43,448 nucleotides of DNA from Bacteroidales bacterium (GTDB taxonomy: Bacteria > Bacteroidota > Bacteroidia > Bacteroidales > Bacteroidaceae): NCBI GenBank assembly GCA_004554665.1, contig SFKY01000012.1, positions 1 through 43,448 of the forward strand, in the 5' to 3' direction. This document shows positions 1 to 7,629 of the stretch, one piece after another (position 1 is the stretch's first letter; the number at the start of each line of letters is the position of its first letter). The notes beneath the pieces were generated by a model, which was given only the letters and a program-made list of their open reading frames with translations, was not told where the DNA came from and ran no database searches. Both the position numbers and the translations under genes were made by a program.

Positions 1-813
1 CCCGATATATATTTGCGTAAGTTCTTGGTGTGTCCGATATGTGGCCATGCTCTTACAGGTAGTGAAAGCAAGGGCAATGGTGGGAAGTATGCTTATTATC
101 ATTGTTGCCATGATGGGAAGCACCTCCGCAAACGTGCAGATGAAGTAAACGAAGGTTTTGCTCGCTATGTTTCATGTCTCACTCCTAATGAAGAAGTCTT
201 GAGTCTTTACAAAGAGGTGCTGACAGACGTTCGGAACGAACAAGGCAGAGAAACAAGGAATAAGGTTGAGGACTTACAGAAGGAGGTTAGACGTGTTGAA
301 GATATGCTAAATACGCTTGACGATAAACTATTGAGCGGTACAATATCAGATGCAAATTACAATCGTATATCCCAACGTTACGAAAAACAGATAAGCGACC
401 TCAAGCAGCAAATTGAAGTAATGAAGAACCCGAACCGAAGCCTTATCGAACCAAAGTTAAGTTACTCTATCTCGCTGTTAGACAATATGGAAGGGTTCTT
501 TCGGGATGCTCCCGTAAAGGTCAAAATCAAGTTACTTGGTTCGATATTTCCTGAAAAAATCGAATTTGATGGGAAAAATTATCGAACCAATGGCTACAAC
601 AAAGTGCTTGACCTCATCTATAAGCAAACCAAGAAGTTACGAGGATTAGAAAAAGAAAACGAGGAAAGTTTTTCGACTTTCCCCGCCTCAGTACCCAGAG
701 CCGGGGTCGAACCGGCACGGGTTGCCCCACTGGTGTTTGAGACCAGCGCGTCTACCGATTCCGCCATCTGGGCATGTCGTTTAAGACGGTGCAAAGATAC
801 GGGTTTTTTCTGA
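1..813 (+). CDS. Large serine recombinase, C-terminal part (5' end outside window)
   Basis: The frame is open from base 1, so the catalytic N-terminal domain lies outside the window. The visible part opens with a recombinase zinc-ribbon (CPICG near the start, a second Cys pair in YHCC), then a long charged coiled coil (about residues 75-150) and a C-terminal region ending near KQTKKLRGLEKEN. This is the usual tail of large serine recombinases, which integrate and excise mobile elements. The last ~45 codons are unlikely to be original: they read through a hairpin terminator and antisense through a tRNA-Leu gene (692-773). The natural stop may have been replaced by chromosomal sequence on integration. 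The gene therefore marks the right end of an element lying to the left. Family assignment is confident; whether the protein is active cannot be judged. Confidence 0.85.
   Translation, partial: PDIYLRKFLVCPICGHALTGSESKGNGGKYAYYHCCHDGKHLRKRADEVNEGFARYVSCLTPNEEVLSLYKEVLTDVRNEQGRETRNKVEDLQKEVRRVEDMLNTLDDKLLSGTISDANYNRISQRYEKQISDLKQQIEVMKNPNRSLIEPKLSYSISLLDNMEGFFRDAPVKVKIKLLGSIFPEKIEFDGKNYRTNGYNKVLDLIYKQTKKLRGLEKENEESFSTFPASVPRAGVEPARVAPLVFETSASTDSAIWACRLRRCKDTGFF
663..682 (-). terminator. Terminator hairpin of the tRNA-Leu transcript
   Basis: Perfect 7-bp stem (GGAAAGT / ACTTTCC) with a 6-nt loop, 10 nt after the tRNA 3' end. It is followed on the minus strand by a T-rich run. It also lies inside the recombinase reading frame. 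Confidence 0.65.
692..773 (-). tRNA. tRNA-Leu (anticodon CAA)
   Basis: Read on the minus strand, the acceptor stem GCCCAGA pairs with TCTGGGT (one G-T pair). The anticodon loop CTCAAAC sits between CTGGT and ACCAG and gives anticodon CAA (reads UUG). The T arm has GGTTCGACCCC. An extended variable region and discriminator A fit a class II tRNA-Leu. CCA is not encoded. A consensus promoter lies about 20 bp upstream and a terminator hairpin follows. The serine recombinase frame of the neighbouring element runs across it on the other strand, so the tRNA neighbourhood is the likely integration site. Confidence 0.93.
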
Positions 814-822
814 ATTGACAAA
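792..822 (-). promoter_or_regulatory. Promoter of tRNA-Leu
   Basis: On the minus strand TTTG, 19 nt, then TATCTTTG: an exact match to the Bacteroidota -33/-7 consensus. The predicted start is roughly 12 nt before the mature tRNA. Confidence 0.8.
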
Positions 823-848
823 CTTTTCATTGAAAAATCTTAAAAAAG

Positions 849-879
849 TTGTGGTTTTCATATATATTCCTTATCTTCG
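849..879 (+). promoter_or_regulatory. Likely promoter of the guanylyltransferase gene
   Basis: TTG, 20 nt, then TATCTTCG (one departure from TAnnTTTG). The start codon is about 40 nt downstream. Confidence 0.55.
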
Positions 880-920
880 CCAATAGTTATTACGACAACA
901 ATCTTTAAAAGGACACGATT

Positions 921-2012
921 ATGGTAAACGACAACCACAATTATTGTGTGATTTTGGCAGGCGGAAAGGGTAGGCGGCTTTGGCCGTGCAGCAGGGAAGA
1001 GCGCCCCAAACAGTTTATCGACTTTTTTGGCACGGGACGTACCCAGTTGCAGCAGACCTTTGATCGTATGCGCAAGATACTGCCGCTGAGTCACATCTAT
1101 ATCAATACCAACCGTATTTATTTGGAGCTGGTGCGTGAGCAGTTGCCCGAGGTGGAGGCTGACCATATCATGGCCGAGCCGATACACCGCAACACGGCAC
1201 CCAGTGTGGCTTGGGCTTGTCATCGGATCGGTCATTTGGACGACAGGGCCAATCTGCTGGTAGTGCCGTCGGATCAGGTGGTGCTCAACGAGGAGGCTTT
1301 CAGAACCAATGTGTGCGAGGGTTTCGACTTTGTGGCCGACAACGACTGTCTGCTTACGATGGGTGTAAAGCCCACAAGAGCCGAACCGGGTTATGGCTAC
1401 ATACAGATTGGCGAGTCGGCTCGCCATGCCGTGCATCGGGTACAATCGTTTACGGAGAAGCCCGACCGCGAGTTTGCACGCATGTTTATGGAGAGTGGCG
1501 AGTTTTATTGGAACACCGGTCTCTTCCTCTCCAATGTCCGCTATCTTTTCCAGCAGTGCTTCGCCCAGTTCTTGCCGATGGTGCTGCGCAAGTTGGATAT
1601 TGACAATCCGGCATGGACGCTGGAGGAGGAAGACAGGTATGTGGCCGACAACTTCCCTTCTTATCCCAACATGTCGATAGAGCGTGGAATCTTGGAGAAA
1701 TCGGACAATGTCTATGTGATGAAGTGCGACTTCGGCTGGGCCGATGTGGGAACCTGGCATAGCGTCTATGAGGCCATGCGCAAGGTGGATGGCGACAATG
1801 TGGTGATCGATTCTGATGTGCTGGTCGACGATGCCCGCAACAATATCGTGAAGTTGCCCAAGGGCAAGCTGGCCGTCATCAATGGACTCGAGGGCTATAT
1901 CGTGGCCGAGGAGGGCAATGTGCTGCTCATCTGCCGAAAGGAGGATTCGTCGGCGCTCATTCGCAAGTTTGTGAACGAAGTACAGATGAAACGCGGCGAC
2001 GAATTTGTCTGA
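921..2012 (+). CDS. manC: Mannose-1-phosphate guanylyltransferase
   Basis: Makes GDP-mannose from mannose-1-phosphate and GTP in the cytoplasm, for capsule, O-antigen or glycoprotein mannosylation and for GDP-fucose. The nucleotidyltransferase signature AGGKGRRLWPCSREERPKQF lies at residues 13-32. Further family motifs are EPGYGYIQIG, FTEKP, FYWNTGLFL and FGWADVGTW. At 363 residues it matches the monofunctional enzyme and lacks the C-terminal isomerase domain of the bifunctional ~470-residue form. The ATG at 921 follows a likely promoter. It is a single gene convergent with the HIT-family gene, so it does not sit in a visible polysaccharide cluster. The family is certain; the sugar preference is by homology. 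Confidence 0.92.
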   Translation: MVNDNHNYCVILAGGKGRRLWPCSREERPKQFIDFFGTGRTQLQQTFDRMRKILPLSHIYINTNRIYLELVREQLPEVEADHIMAEPIHRNTAPSVAWACHRIGHLDDRANLLVVPSDQVVLNEEAFRTNVCEGFDFVADNDCLLTMGVKPTRAEPGYGYIQIGESARHAVHRVQSFTEKPDREFARMFMESGEFYWNTGLFLSNVRYLFQQCFAQFLPMVLRKLDIDNPAWTLEEEDRYVADNFPSYPNMSIERGILEKSDNVYVMKCDFGWADVGTWHSVYEAMRKVDGDNVVIDSDVLVDDARNNIVKLPKGKLAVINGLEGYIVAEEGNVLLICRKEDSSALIRKFVNEVQMKRGDEFV

Positions 2013-2051
2013 CACCGCACAAGGCAGCGGTCGCTGCATGATAGGAAAATG

Positions 2052-2103
2052 CAAAGCCGCCGGCTTCCAGTCTTTTACAGGGACATGGGAGCCGGCGGCT
2101 TTG
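2052..2103. terminator. Hairpin between convergent genes
   Basis: Perfect 14-bp inverted repeat (CAAAGCCGCCGGCT and its complement) with a 24-nt loop, between the 3' ends of two convergent genes. It has no clear T-run, so its role as a bidirectional terminator is inferred from position. Confidence 0.55.
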
Positions 2104-2122
2104 GGTTGGTGAGGGGATGTTG

Positions 2123-2524
2123 TCAGAGTTTCTCAAATTCGGCCAGAATCTTGGCGGCGATATCTGCCATCTCTTCCGCAGACAGTTTCAGGTGCTCTTT
2201 GCGGAAATCCACATCGGCCTCGCTGTCGATAGGCAGCAGGTGGATGTGTGCATGGGGCACTTCGAGGCCCAGCACCACTTGGGCGACCTTCTTGCAAGGG
2301 AAGGCGCGGCGGATGGCGGTGGCCACTTGCTTGGCGAAGACCTGGAAAGCGGCCAACTCTTCGTCTTCCATGTCGAAGATGTAGTCTGTCTCTTTGCGCG
2401 GAATGACCAGTGTGTGCGCACGGGTCAGCGGATTGATGTCGAGAAAGGCGTAGAACCTGTCGTTCCCGGCACATTTGTAGCTCGGTATCTCGCCGGCTGC
2501 AATCTTTGAGAAAATGCTTGCCAT
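2123..2524 (-). CDS. HIT-family (histidine triad) hydrolase
   Basis: Small cytoplasmic nucleotide-binding protein of the HINT type, expected to hydrolyse nucleoside phosphoramidates or AMP-lysine adducts. The triad HAHIH is at residues 91-95. The N-terminus (SIFSKIAAGEIPSYK) and DINPLTRAHTLVIPR are typical of the family. Its 133 residues are a normal length. It starts 2 nt after the stop codon of greA and is probably cotranscribed from the greA promoter. The true substrate cannot be told from sequence. Confidence 0.9.
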   Translation of the reverse strand: MASIFSKIAAGEIPSYKCAGNDRFYAFLDINPLTRAHTLVIPRKETDYIFDMEDEELAAFQVFAKQVATAIRRAFPCKKVAQVVLGLEVPHAHIHLLPIDSEADVDFRKEHLKLSAEEMADIAAKILAEFEKL

Positions 2525-2526
2525 AA

Positions 2527-2994
2527 TTATTCGATGGTTATCTTGTCGATACGCAGTTTGATGACGCCGTTGGGAATCTTGATCTCGGCCACGTCGCCCA
2601 CCTTCTTGTTGAGCAGACCCTGTGCAATGGGGGTCTTGATAGAGATCTTGCCCTCTTTCAGATTGGCCTCGCTTTCGCTCACGATGGTGTAGGTCATGTG
2701 TGCATTGTTGCCCATGTTGGTCATTTCCACCTTCGACAGTATCTGTACCGCATCGGCGCTCAGTCTGGATACATCCACTATCTTTGCTTCGGCAATGGTG
2801 AGCTTGAGCTTATTGATCTTATCTTCGAGATGAGCCTGTGCCTCTTTGGCGGCGTCGTACTCTGAGTTTTCACTTAGGTCGCCCTTGTCTCGGGCTTCAG
2901 CGATGGCGGCTGATGCCTTGGGGCGCTCTACTGATTCGAGCTTGCGGAGCTCAGCTACGAGTTTGTCGTAGCCTTCTTGTGACATGTAAGCCAT
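2527..2994 (-). CDS. greA: Transcription elongation factor GreA
   Basis: Binds RNA polymerase in the secondary channel and stimulates cleavage of backtracked RNA. The 155-residue protein shows the N-terminal coiled coil with the acidic tip motif GDLSENSEYDAAKEAQ, then the C-terminal FKBP-like domain ending in IPNGVIKLRIDKITIE. The start MAYMSQEGYDKL at 2994 matches the family. The longer open frame upstream overlaps the promoter and hairpin leader and is not used. It is followed directly by the HIT gene. The leader holds a terminator-like hairpin, suggesting attenuation. Confidence 0.95.
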   Translation of the reverse strand: MAYMSQEGYDKLVAELRKLESVERPKASAAIAEARDKGDLSENSEYDAAKEAQAHLEDKINKLKLTIAEAKIVDVSRLSADAVQILSKVEMTNMGNNAHMTYTIVSESEANLKEGKISIKTPIAQGLLNKKVGDVAEIKIPNGVIKLRIDKITIE

Positions 2995-3037
2995 AATAGT
3001 TAAATTGAATTTTATAGTTAATATTTTGCGGAGAACC

Positions 3038-3080
3038 ATAAAATAAAGGAATTCCGATAGCCTGCAGTTATCGGAATTCC
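3038..3080 (-). promoter_or_regulatory. Attenuator-like hairpin in the greA leader
   Basis: Perfect 12-bp inverted repeat (GGAATTCCGATA at 3048-3059, its complement at 3069-3080) with a 9-nt loop. On the minus strand it is followed by TTTATTTTAT. It lies between the greA promoter and its ATG, so it would be transcribed and could end transcription before the gene. Confidence 0.6.
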
Positions 3081-3116
3081 GTATCCTAAAGTCCTCTTGG
3101 TTATATTCTTCTGCTG

Positions 3117-3147
3117 CAAAGGTAAGCATTATTTTTGATTACGCCAA
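3117..3147 (-). promoter_or_regulatory. Promoter of greA
   Basis: Minus-strand TTG, 20 nt, then TACCTTTG, a match to the Bacteroidota consensus. The predicted leader is about 115 nt and includes the 12-bp hairpin. Confidence 0.65.
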
Positions 3148-3250
3148 CTTTTCGGGCAAAATTATTTCGTCTGACTTTGATTTAGGTCAAGAAATGCTGA
3201 GCATGAGCGATTTTCAGCGGTTTGTCTTAGGCGAAAAGCGGATAAAACAG

Positions 3251-3325
3251 TAACTTTGCATCGTGTTTTTCATAGTATTAGATTTAAGGTTAACAAGGTT
3301 GGGACTCAGCGGAGTCCTTTTTTTT
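3251..3325 (+). ncRNA. Candidate small RNA with its own terminator
   Basis: TAACTTTG at 3251-3258 fits a -7 box; no TTTG sits at ideal distance (nearest at 3221-3224, 26 nt away). About 45 nt later comes a 6-bp GGACTC/GAGTCC hairpin (3302-3317) followed by eight T. The implied RNA is about 62 nt, roughly 3264-3325. No open frame fits. The surrounding 3130-3436 gap holds nothing else I recognise. Confidence 0.4.
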
Positions 3326-3430
3326 GTGCCAGTAAGTGAAGTGGAATATTTCTAAACTCTAATCGGATTATTCAGAAACGGATGTAAAGTTCCCCCAAAA
3401 AATAATATCGGAGCAAAGCATTGCGCGACA

Positions 3431-3473
3431 TTAAAAAAAGAGCGTACACCTACAGCAGAGGTGCACGCTCTTT
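3431..3473 (-). terminator. Terminator of the outer-membrane barrel gene
   Basis: Long stem (AAAGAGCGTGCACCT on the minus strand, one mismatch) with a 7-nt loop and a run of seven T. It lies about 20 nt after the stop codon at 3494. Confidence 0.8.
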
Positions 3474-3493
3474 ATCTTACTGATTGACAGGGT

Positions 3494-4045
3494 TTACAGG
3501 GTAAACTTGTAGCCGAGTGTAATCTGGAACACGCTGTTCTTGCAGTCGCTTTCCTTGGCGATCTTGGTGACGCCCCAGTTGTAGCGACCATCGATCACGA
3601 AGTTGTTGATCTGGTACGACAGTCCTACGGGGATAGAGAGGTCCATCGTCTTGGCATCGCCGTCCACTTCTACGCCTTTCTCCTTGTAAGAGCAGTTCAG
3701 GTTGAATCCGGGCTGCAGACCTACCTTCACGGCCAAACCGGGAGCCATATAGATATTGGCGAGGATGGGCACGTTCAGATAGTCAAGTTTCAGCGTACCG
3801 TCGTCATACTTGCATCCCTGCATCGAATACAAGGCACCGAAGCTCAGACCTACGATGTCTGTCACGCCATATTCCAGTTCTGCGCCGGCAGCGATGCCGA
3901 TGCGTGCGTCAGAGCCTTCAGCTTTGGTCAGCGAAGCGATGTTCATGCCAAATTTGGGCTGCACGGTCCAACGGCCAACTTCATTCTGTGCAAACGTAGC
4001 CACCGATGCTACCATCAAGGCGGCCATAACTAAGATTTTTTTCAT
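3494..4045 (-). CDS. Small outer-membrane beta-barrel protein (PorT-like fold)
   Basis: 183 residues with a signal peptide (MKKILVMAALMVASVATFAQ). The body is made of alternating short strands with glycine-rich turns, such as QPKFGMNIASLT and YEFGVT-like repeats, and ends in ITLGYKFTL, whose final aromatic/hydrophobic strand is typical of an outer-membrane barrel. This resembles the OMP_b-brl_2/PorT-like barrels common in Bacteroidota. Its ligand and role are unknown. It is a single transcription unit with a consensus promoter (4114-4144) and a strong terminator. Confidence 0.75.
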   Translation of the reverse strand: MKKILVMAALMVASVATFAQNEVGRWTVQPKFGMNIASLTKAEGSDARIGIAAGAELEYGVTDIVGLSFGALYSMQGCKYDDGTLKLDYLNVPILANIYMAPGLAVKVGLQPGFNLNCSYKEKGVEVDGDAKTMDLSIPVGLSYQINNFVIDGRYNWGVTKIAKESDCKNSVFQITLGYKFTL

Positions 4046-4113
4046 ACTGTTATGATAATTAGTTTACTGTTTTACGGAGCTTTTCGTCTTCCGTAGTTAT
4101 CTAAATCTCGTTG

Positions 4114-4144
4114 CAAAGATAGGGTGAATTTGCTTTACAACAAA
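4114..4144 (-). promoter_or_regulatory. Promoter of the outer-membrane barrel gene
   Basis: Minus-strand TTTG, 19 nt, then TATCTTTG: a full consensus match. The 5' untranslated region is about 60 nt. Confidence 0.8.
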
Positions 4145-4229
4145 GTAAATCATGTAAAAATAAGATAAACTGATTTGTTTTAAGGAAAAAACGAACAATT
4201 TATCGGTTCTGACGAATCCTGCCGATGGT

Positions 4230-5024
4230 TTATTCTGCTACTTTACCACTCTTTGGGCGATTGAGCAGATAGACGTAATACAAGCCTTTGAGCAGCAGAT
4301 TCTCGTCATAGATAATCTTGTGGTGACAGAAGGGAGTCACCAGATGACTGATGCCGCCGGTAGCCACCACGGTGGGCAGTGTACCCATCTCGTCGGCGAT
4401 GCGCTGTACCAGTCCGTCAATCATCGAGGCATAGCCATAGATGATTCCCGATTTCATGCTGTCCACCGTGTTGCGTCCGATGAGGCAGGTGGGTGCCTCG
4501 ATAGTGATAAACGGCAGCTGCGAAGCCCGTTGGCTCAGCGAGGCCAGCGAGGTGCGTGCACCGGGGATAATCATGCCGCCCACCAGCCTGCGGTCGCGGT
4601 CTATCACGCTCACGGTGGTGGCTGTACCCATGTCCACCACCACGATGGGCAGTGGGTACTGGTTGATGGCTCCCACCGCATCGGCGATACGGTCAGCGCC
4701 CGTTGCCTGAGGGTTGTCCGTGGCGATGTCGAGTCCCGTCTTCACCCCGTCCTTGCCGATGACCAGGATGTCCTTGCCCAAGAGATGGCGCATGGCGTCG
4801 CCCACCTGCTGGGTGAGTTCCGGCACCACCGATGAGAGGATGCCGTCCACGATGTCGGCAGTGCCTATGCCGAACACCTCCATCATCTGGCGCAACTGTA
4901 GCAGGAAATCAAAATACGTCTTGCGGCGGTCTGTGCCGATGCGTGCCGACTTGATGAGGTTGGTGCCGTCGAGTATGCCTACCACGATGTTGGTATTTCC
5001 GATGTCTACAGTGAGGAGATACAT
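4230..5024 (-). CDS. coaX: Type III pantothenate kinase
   Basis: Phosphorylates pantothenate, the first step of CoA synthesis. The 264-residue protein carries the phosphate-binding DIGNTN at residues 7-12, GADRIADAVGA, DMGTATTVSVID and the glycine-rich ATGGISHL near the C-terminus, all family motifs. The start MYLLTVDIGNTN at 5024 is chosen because the family begins there; a longer frame overlaps coaBC. It lies 22 nt after the coaBC stop and closes a five-gene minus-strand run, panB-panC-panD-coaBC-coaX. Confidence 0.93.
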   Translation of the reverse strand: MYLLTVDIGNTNIVVGILDGTNLIKSARIGTDRRKTYFDFLLQLRQMMEVFGIGTADIVDGILSSVVPELTQQVGDAMRHLLGKDILVIGKDGVKTGLDIATDNPQATGADRIADAVGAINQYPLPIVVVDMGTATTVSVIDRDRRLVGGMIIPGARTSLASLSQRASQLPFITIEAPTCLIGRNTVDSMKSGIIYGYASMIDGLVQRIADEMGTLPTVVATGGISHLVTPFCHHKIIYDENLLLKGLYYVYLLNRPKSGKVAE

Positions 5025-5046
5025 GATGTCTTGCGTTTCGTAGGGG

Positions 5047-6234
5047 TTATAGATGGTTAATGGCGTCGAGTATGTGCATGGCTGTCTCTTCCTTGCTGCA
5101 GAGAGGCAGCTCACGTATGTCGTTGGCGGTGATGAGCGTCACCCTATTGGTGTCTACGCCAAATCCTGTGCCCTCTGATGATATCGAGTTGGCGCAGATC
5201 ATGTCGGCGTGTTTCCTTTGGAGCTTGCTGCGCGAGTTGGCGATGAGGTCTTGCGTCTCCATGCTGAATCCCACCAGCACCTGGTCCGGTCTCTTGGTAT
5301 CGCCCAGATGCTGGAGTATGTCCCGTGTACGCTTCAGCGGTAGCGCCATGTCGCCCTCGCCCTTCTTCATCTTCTGCTCCGAATAGTCGGCAGGCGTGTA
5401 GTCGGCCACTGCTGCACATAATATGAATAGGTGTTGGCTGTCGCTCCGTGCTGTCACCGCCTCGTACATCTCCGCTGCACTGTGCACCATGATTCGCTCG
5501 ATGCCGCTGTAGGGCTCCAGATTTACCTGCCCGCTCACCAGCGTCACCTCCGCGCCGCGCAGCCGGGCCATCTTGGCCAGCGCGTAGCCCATCTTGCCCG
5601 ACGAGTGGTTGGTGATAAACCGCACGGGATCTATCGCCTCCTGTGTGGGGCCGGCCGTGATGAGCACCTGTTTGCCCTCCATGTCGTGGGGACAGGCCAC
5701 CTGCAGCATGATGCAGGCCATCAGTTGCTCGATGGGAGCGAGTTTGCCGCGCCCTGTGTCGCCACATGCCAGCCTCCCTTCTGCCGGCAACACAAAGTGG
5801 TAGCCATAACGGCGCAGTTTGCCGATGTTGTCTTGCAAGATAGGGTTCTCCCACATATTGGTGTTCATGGCCGGTGCTATCACCTTGGGAGCCTTGCAGG
5901 CAAAGAGGGTAGTGGTGAGCATGTCGTCGCACACCCCTGAGGCTATCTTCCCGATGATGTTGGCTGTGGCCGGTGCCACCAGGAAGAGATGGGCACGCTG
6001 TGCCAGTGCCACGTGCTCCACCTGAAACTCGAAGTTGCGGTCGAAAGTGTCGGTCAGGCACTTGTTGCCCGTGAGCGTCTCAAACGTTACAGGCGTGATA
6101 AACTGGCATGCGTTGTGCGTCATGATGACATGCACGTCAGCATGCTGCTTTACCAGCATCGAGGCGAGGTCTGCCATCTTGTAGGCGGCTATGCTGCCGC
6201 TCACACCCAGCACTATGGTCTTTCCTTTCAGCAT
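5047..6234 (-). CDS. coaBC: Bifunctional phosphopantothenoylcysteine decarboxylase / phosphopantothenate-cysteine ligase
   Basis: Catalyses two consecutive steps to 4'-phosphopantetheine. The N-terminal flavoprotein half (about residues 1-190) shows GVSGSIAAYK, APAMNTNMWENP and the active-site Cys region RLACGDTGRGKL. The C-terminal ligase half shows ITAGPTQEAIDPVRFITN and NHSSGKMGYALAK. The 395-residue length is normal. It is 20 nt downstream of panD and 22 nt upstream of coaX, so cotranscription is likely. Confidence 0.95.
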   Translation of the reverse strand: MLKGKTIVLGVSGSIAAYKMADLASMLVKQHADVHVIMTHNACQFITPVTFETLTGNKCLTDTFDRNFEFQVEHVALAQRAHLFLVAPATANIIGKIASGVCDDMLTTTLFACKAPKVIAPAMNTNMWENPILQDNIGKLRRYGYHFVLPAEGRLACGDTGRGKLAPIEQLMACIMLQVACPHDMEGKQVLITAGPTQEAIDPVRFITNHSSGKMGYALAKMARLRGAEVTLVSGQVNLEPYSGIERIMVHSAAEMYEAVTARSDSQHLFILCAAVADYTPADYSEQKMKKGEGDMALPLKRTRDILQHLGDTKRPDQVLVGFSMETQDLIANSRSKLQRKHADMICANSISSEGTGFGVDTNRVTLITANDIRELPLCSKEETAMHILDAINHL

Positions 6235-6254
6235 CTTGCAGTCGGTGGAGTGGG

Positions 6255-6644
6255 TTACTGGTCTTTCAGCAGACCATGTTTCTCGTAGTTGGCCTTGCGC
6301 GCGATGCGGTTGTCGTCGTCTACAAAGAGCACCGTCGGATGGTGATGGGCGGCCTCTTCGCGTGTCATGGCGGCGTAGGCCATGATGATGACCTTGTCGC
6401 CCACGTCCACGCAGCGGGCAGCGGCACCGTTCAGGCAGATGATACCCGAGTGTGGCTCCCCGGCTATGGCATAAGTCTCAAACCGGCTGCCATTGTCCAC
6501 ATCCACTATCTGTACTTTCTCATATTCCAGGATGCCCGCCTCGTCCAGCAGATGGCTGTCTATGGTCACGCTGCCCACATAGTCTATGTCGGCCTGCGTT
6601 ACCGTGGCGCGGTGAATCTTGGCTTTCAGCATTGTCAGTTCCAT
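6255..6644 (-). CDS. panD: Aspartate 1-decarboxylase precursor
   Basis: Makes beta-alanine from aspartate. The proenzyme self-cleaves at Gly-Ser to form the pyruvoyl cofactor; here Gly24-Ser25 in DYVGSVTID. The N-terminus MELTMLKAKIHRATVTQAD lines up with the E. coli layout (four residues before MLxxKxHR), which favours the ATG at 6644 over that at 6632. AAGEP-type and NGAAARCVDVGDKVIIMAY motifs follow. 129 residues. It lies 15 nt downstream of panC. Confidence 0.93.
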   Translation of the reverse strand: MELTMLKAKIHRATVTQADIDYVGSVTIDSHLLDEAGILEYEKVQIVDVDNGSRFETYAIAGEPHSGIICLNGAAARCVDVGDKVIIMAYAAMTREEAAHHHPTVLFVDDDNRIARKANYEKHGLLKDQ

Positions 6645-6659
6645 ATCCTTTGACGGCGT

Positions 6660-7502
6660 TTAGCCCCAGATAAAGTTGTCTATCAGTCGTGTCTTGCCTA
6701 TATACACCGCGATGGCCACGAGGGTGGTACCCTCTATGCGTTCCACGCGCTGCACGTTGTCAAAGTCTACCACCTCTACATAGTCCACCCGTGCCAGCGG
6801 CTCGGTGTGCAGATGGTCCTCGATGGCCTTGATGACGGCAGCGGCACTGCGCTCGCCCTCCTCGATGAGCTGTCTGCCCACCTTGAGGCTCTGCGAGAGC
6901 ACCAGGGCAGCCTGTCGCTCCTCCGGATTCAGGTACGTGTTGCGGCTCGACTTGGCCAGTCCGTCCTCCTCTCTCACGATGGGACAGGCCACAATCTCGA
7001 TATCGAAGTTGAGGTCTCTCACAAACCGCTTGATGGTGGCCAGCTGCTGTGCGTCTTTCTGGCCGAAGTAAGCCCTGTCTGGCTGTACGATGTTAAACAG
7101 TTTGCTCACCACCGTGCACACGCCTCTAAAGTGAATGGGGCGCACCGCACCACACAGCAGTTCGGTGGTCTCGGTGGTGTCTACAAATGAAGTGAAGTGA
7201 GGCGGATACATCTCCGACGGCTCCGGGTGGAAGATGATGTCGCCCCCGGCAGCCTCCACAGCCGCCTTGTCGCGCTCGATGTCGCGTGGATAAGATTCGA
7301 GGTCCTCGTTGGGACCAAACTGGATGGGATTGACAAACACCGATACCACCGTGCGGTCGTTTTGTGCGGCCGACTTGGCGATCAGGCTTTGGTGTCCCTC
7401 GTGTAGAAAACCCATAGTGGGCACCAGTCCTACGCTGAGGCCTTGGCGCCGCCACTCTTTTACGATTGCTCGTATCTCCTTTACGGTTTTTACGATTTCC
7501 AT
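6660..7502 (-). CDS. panC: Pantoate--beta-alanine ligase (pantothenate synthetase)
   Basis: Joins pantoate and beta-alanine with ATP through a pantoyl-adenylate. Family motifs: PTMGFLHEGHQSL (HIGH-like, residues 28-40), VFVNPIQFGPNEDL, FRGVCTVVSKLFNIVQPD, FGQKDAQQL and KSSRNTYL (KMSKS-like). The start at 7502 (MEIVKTVKEI) gives 280 residues, the family norm. The frame stays open further upstream, but those codons lie in a degraded repeat and low-complexity stretch. The gene sits between panB and panD. Confidence 0.94.
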   Translation of the reverse strand: MEIVKTVKEIRAIVKEWRRQGLSVGLVPTMGFLHEGHQSLIAKSAAQNDRTVVSVFVNPIQFGPNEDLESYPRDIERDKAAVEAAGGDIIFHPEPSEMYPPHFTSFVDTTETTELLCGAVRPIHFRGVCTVVSKLFNIVQPDRAYFGQKDAQQLATIKRFVRDLNFDIEIVACPIVREEDGLAKSSRNTYLNPEERQAALVLSQSLKVGRQLIEEGERSAAAVIKAIEDHLHTEPLARVDYVEVVDFDNVQRVERIEGTTLVAIAVYIGKTRLIDNFIWG

Positions 7503-7555
7503 TGTTGTTATATCTGTTTCCGTTTTTGTTTTTTCCATATTGGGTGGGCGAGGCG

Positions 7556-7629
7556 TAGGTGTTCCCCCGATGGAGGCGGGCGCACGAACGTGCATCCCTA
7601 CACCCTTTTACCCTTTTACCTTTTTACCT
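7556..7629 (-). repeat. Dispersed palindromic repeat, copy 1, plus a TACCCTTTT low-complexity tract
   Basis: The panB-panC gap holds, on the minus strand, GTAGGGATGCACGTTCGTGC followed by GCCCGCC. This resembles the repeat at 22384-22412 (GTAGGGACGCACCTCGGTGC). Next to it is a short tandem TACCCTTTT-like tract (7600-7630). Confidence 0.5.

Noticed and set aside
858..2054. Open frame antisense to the guanylyltransferase gene
   Set aside because: Shadow frame; the sense strand carries all nucleotidyltransferase motifs.
2527..3129. Longer 200-residue version of GreA
   Set aside because: The extra codons overlap the greA promoter and the leader hairpin; the family starts at MAYMSQEGY.
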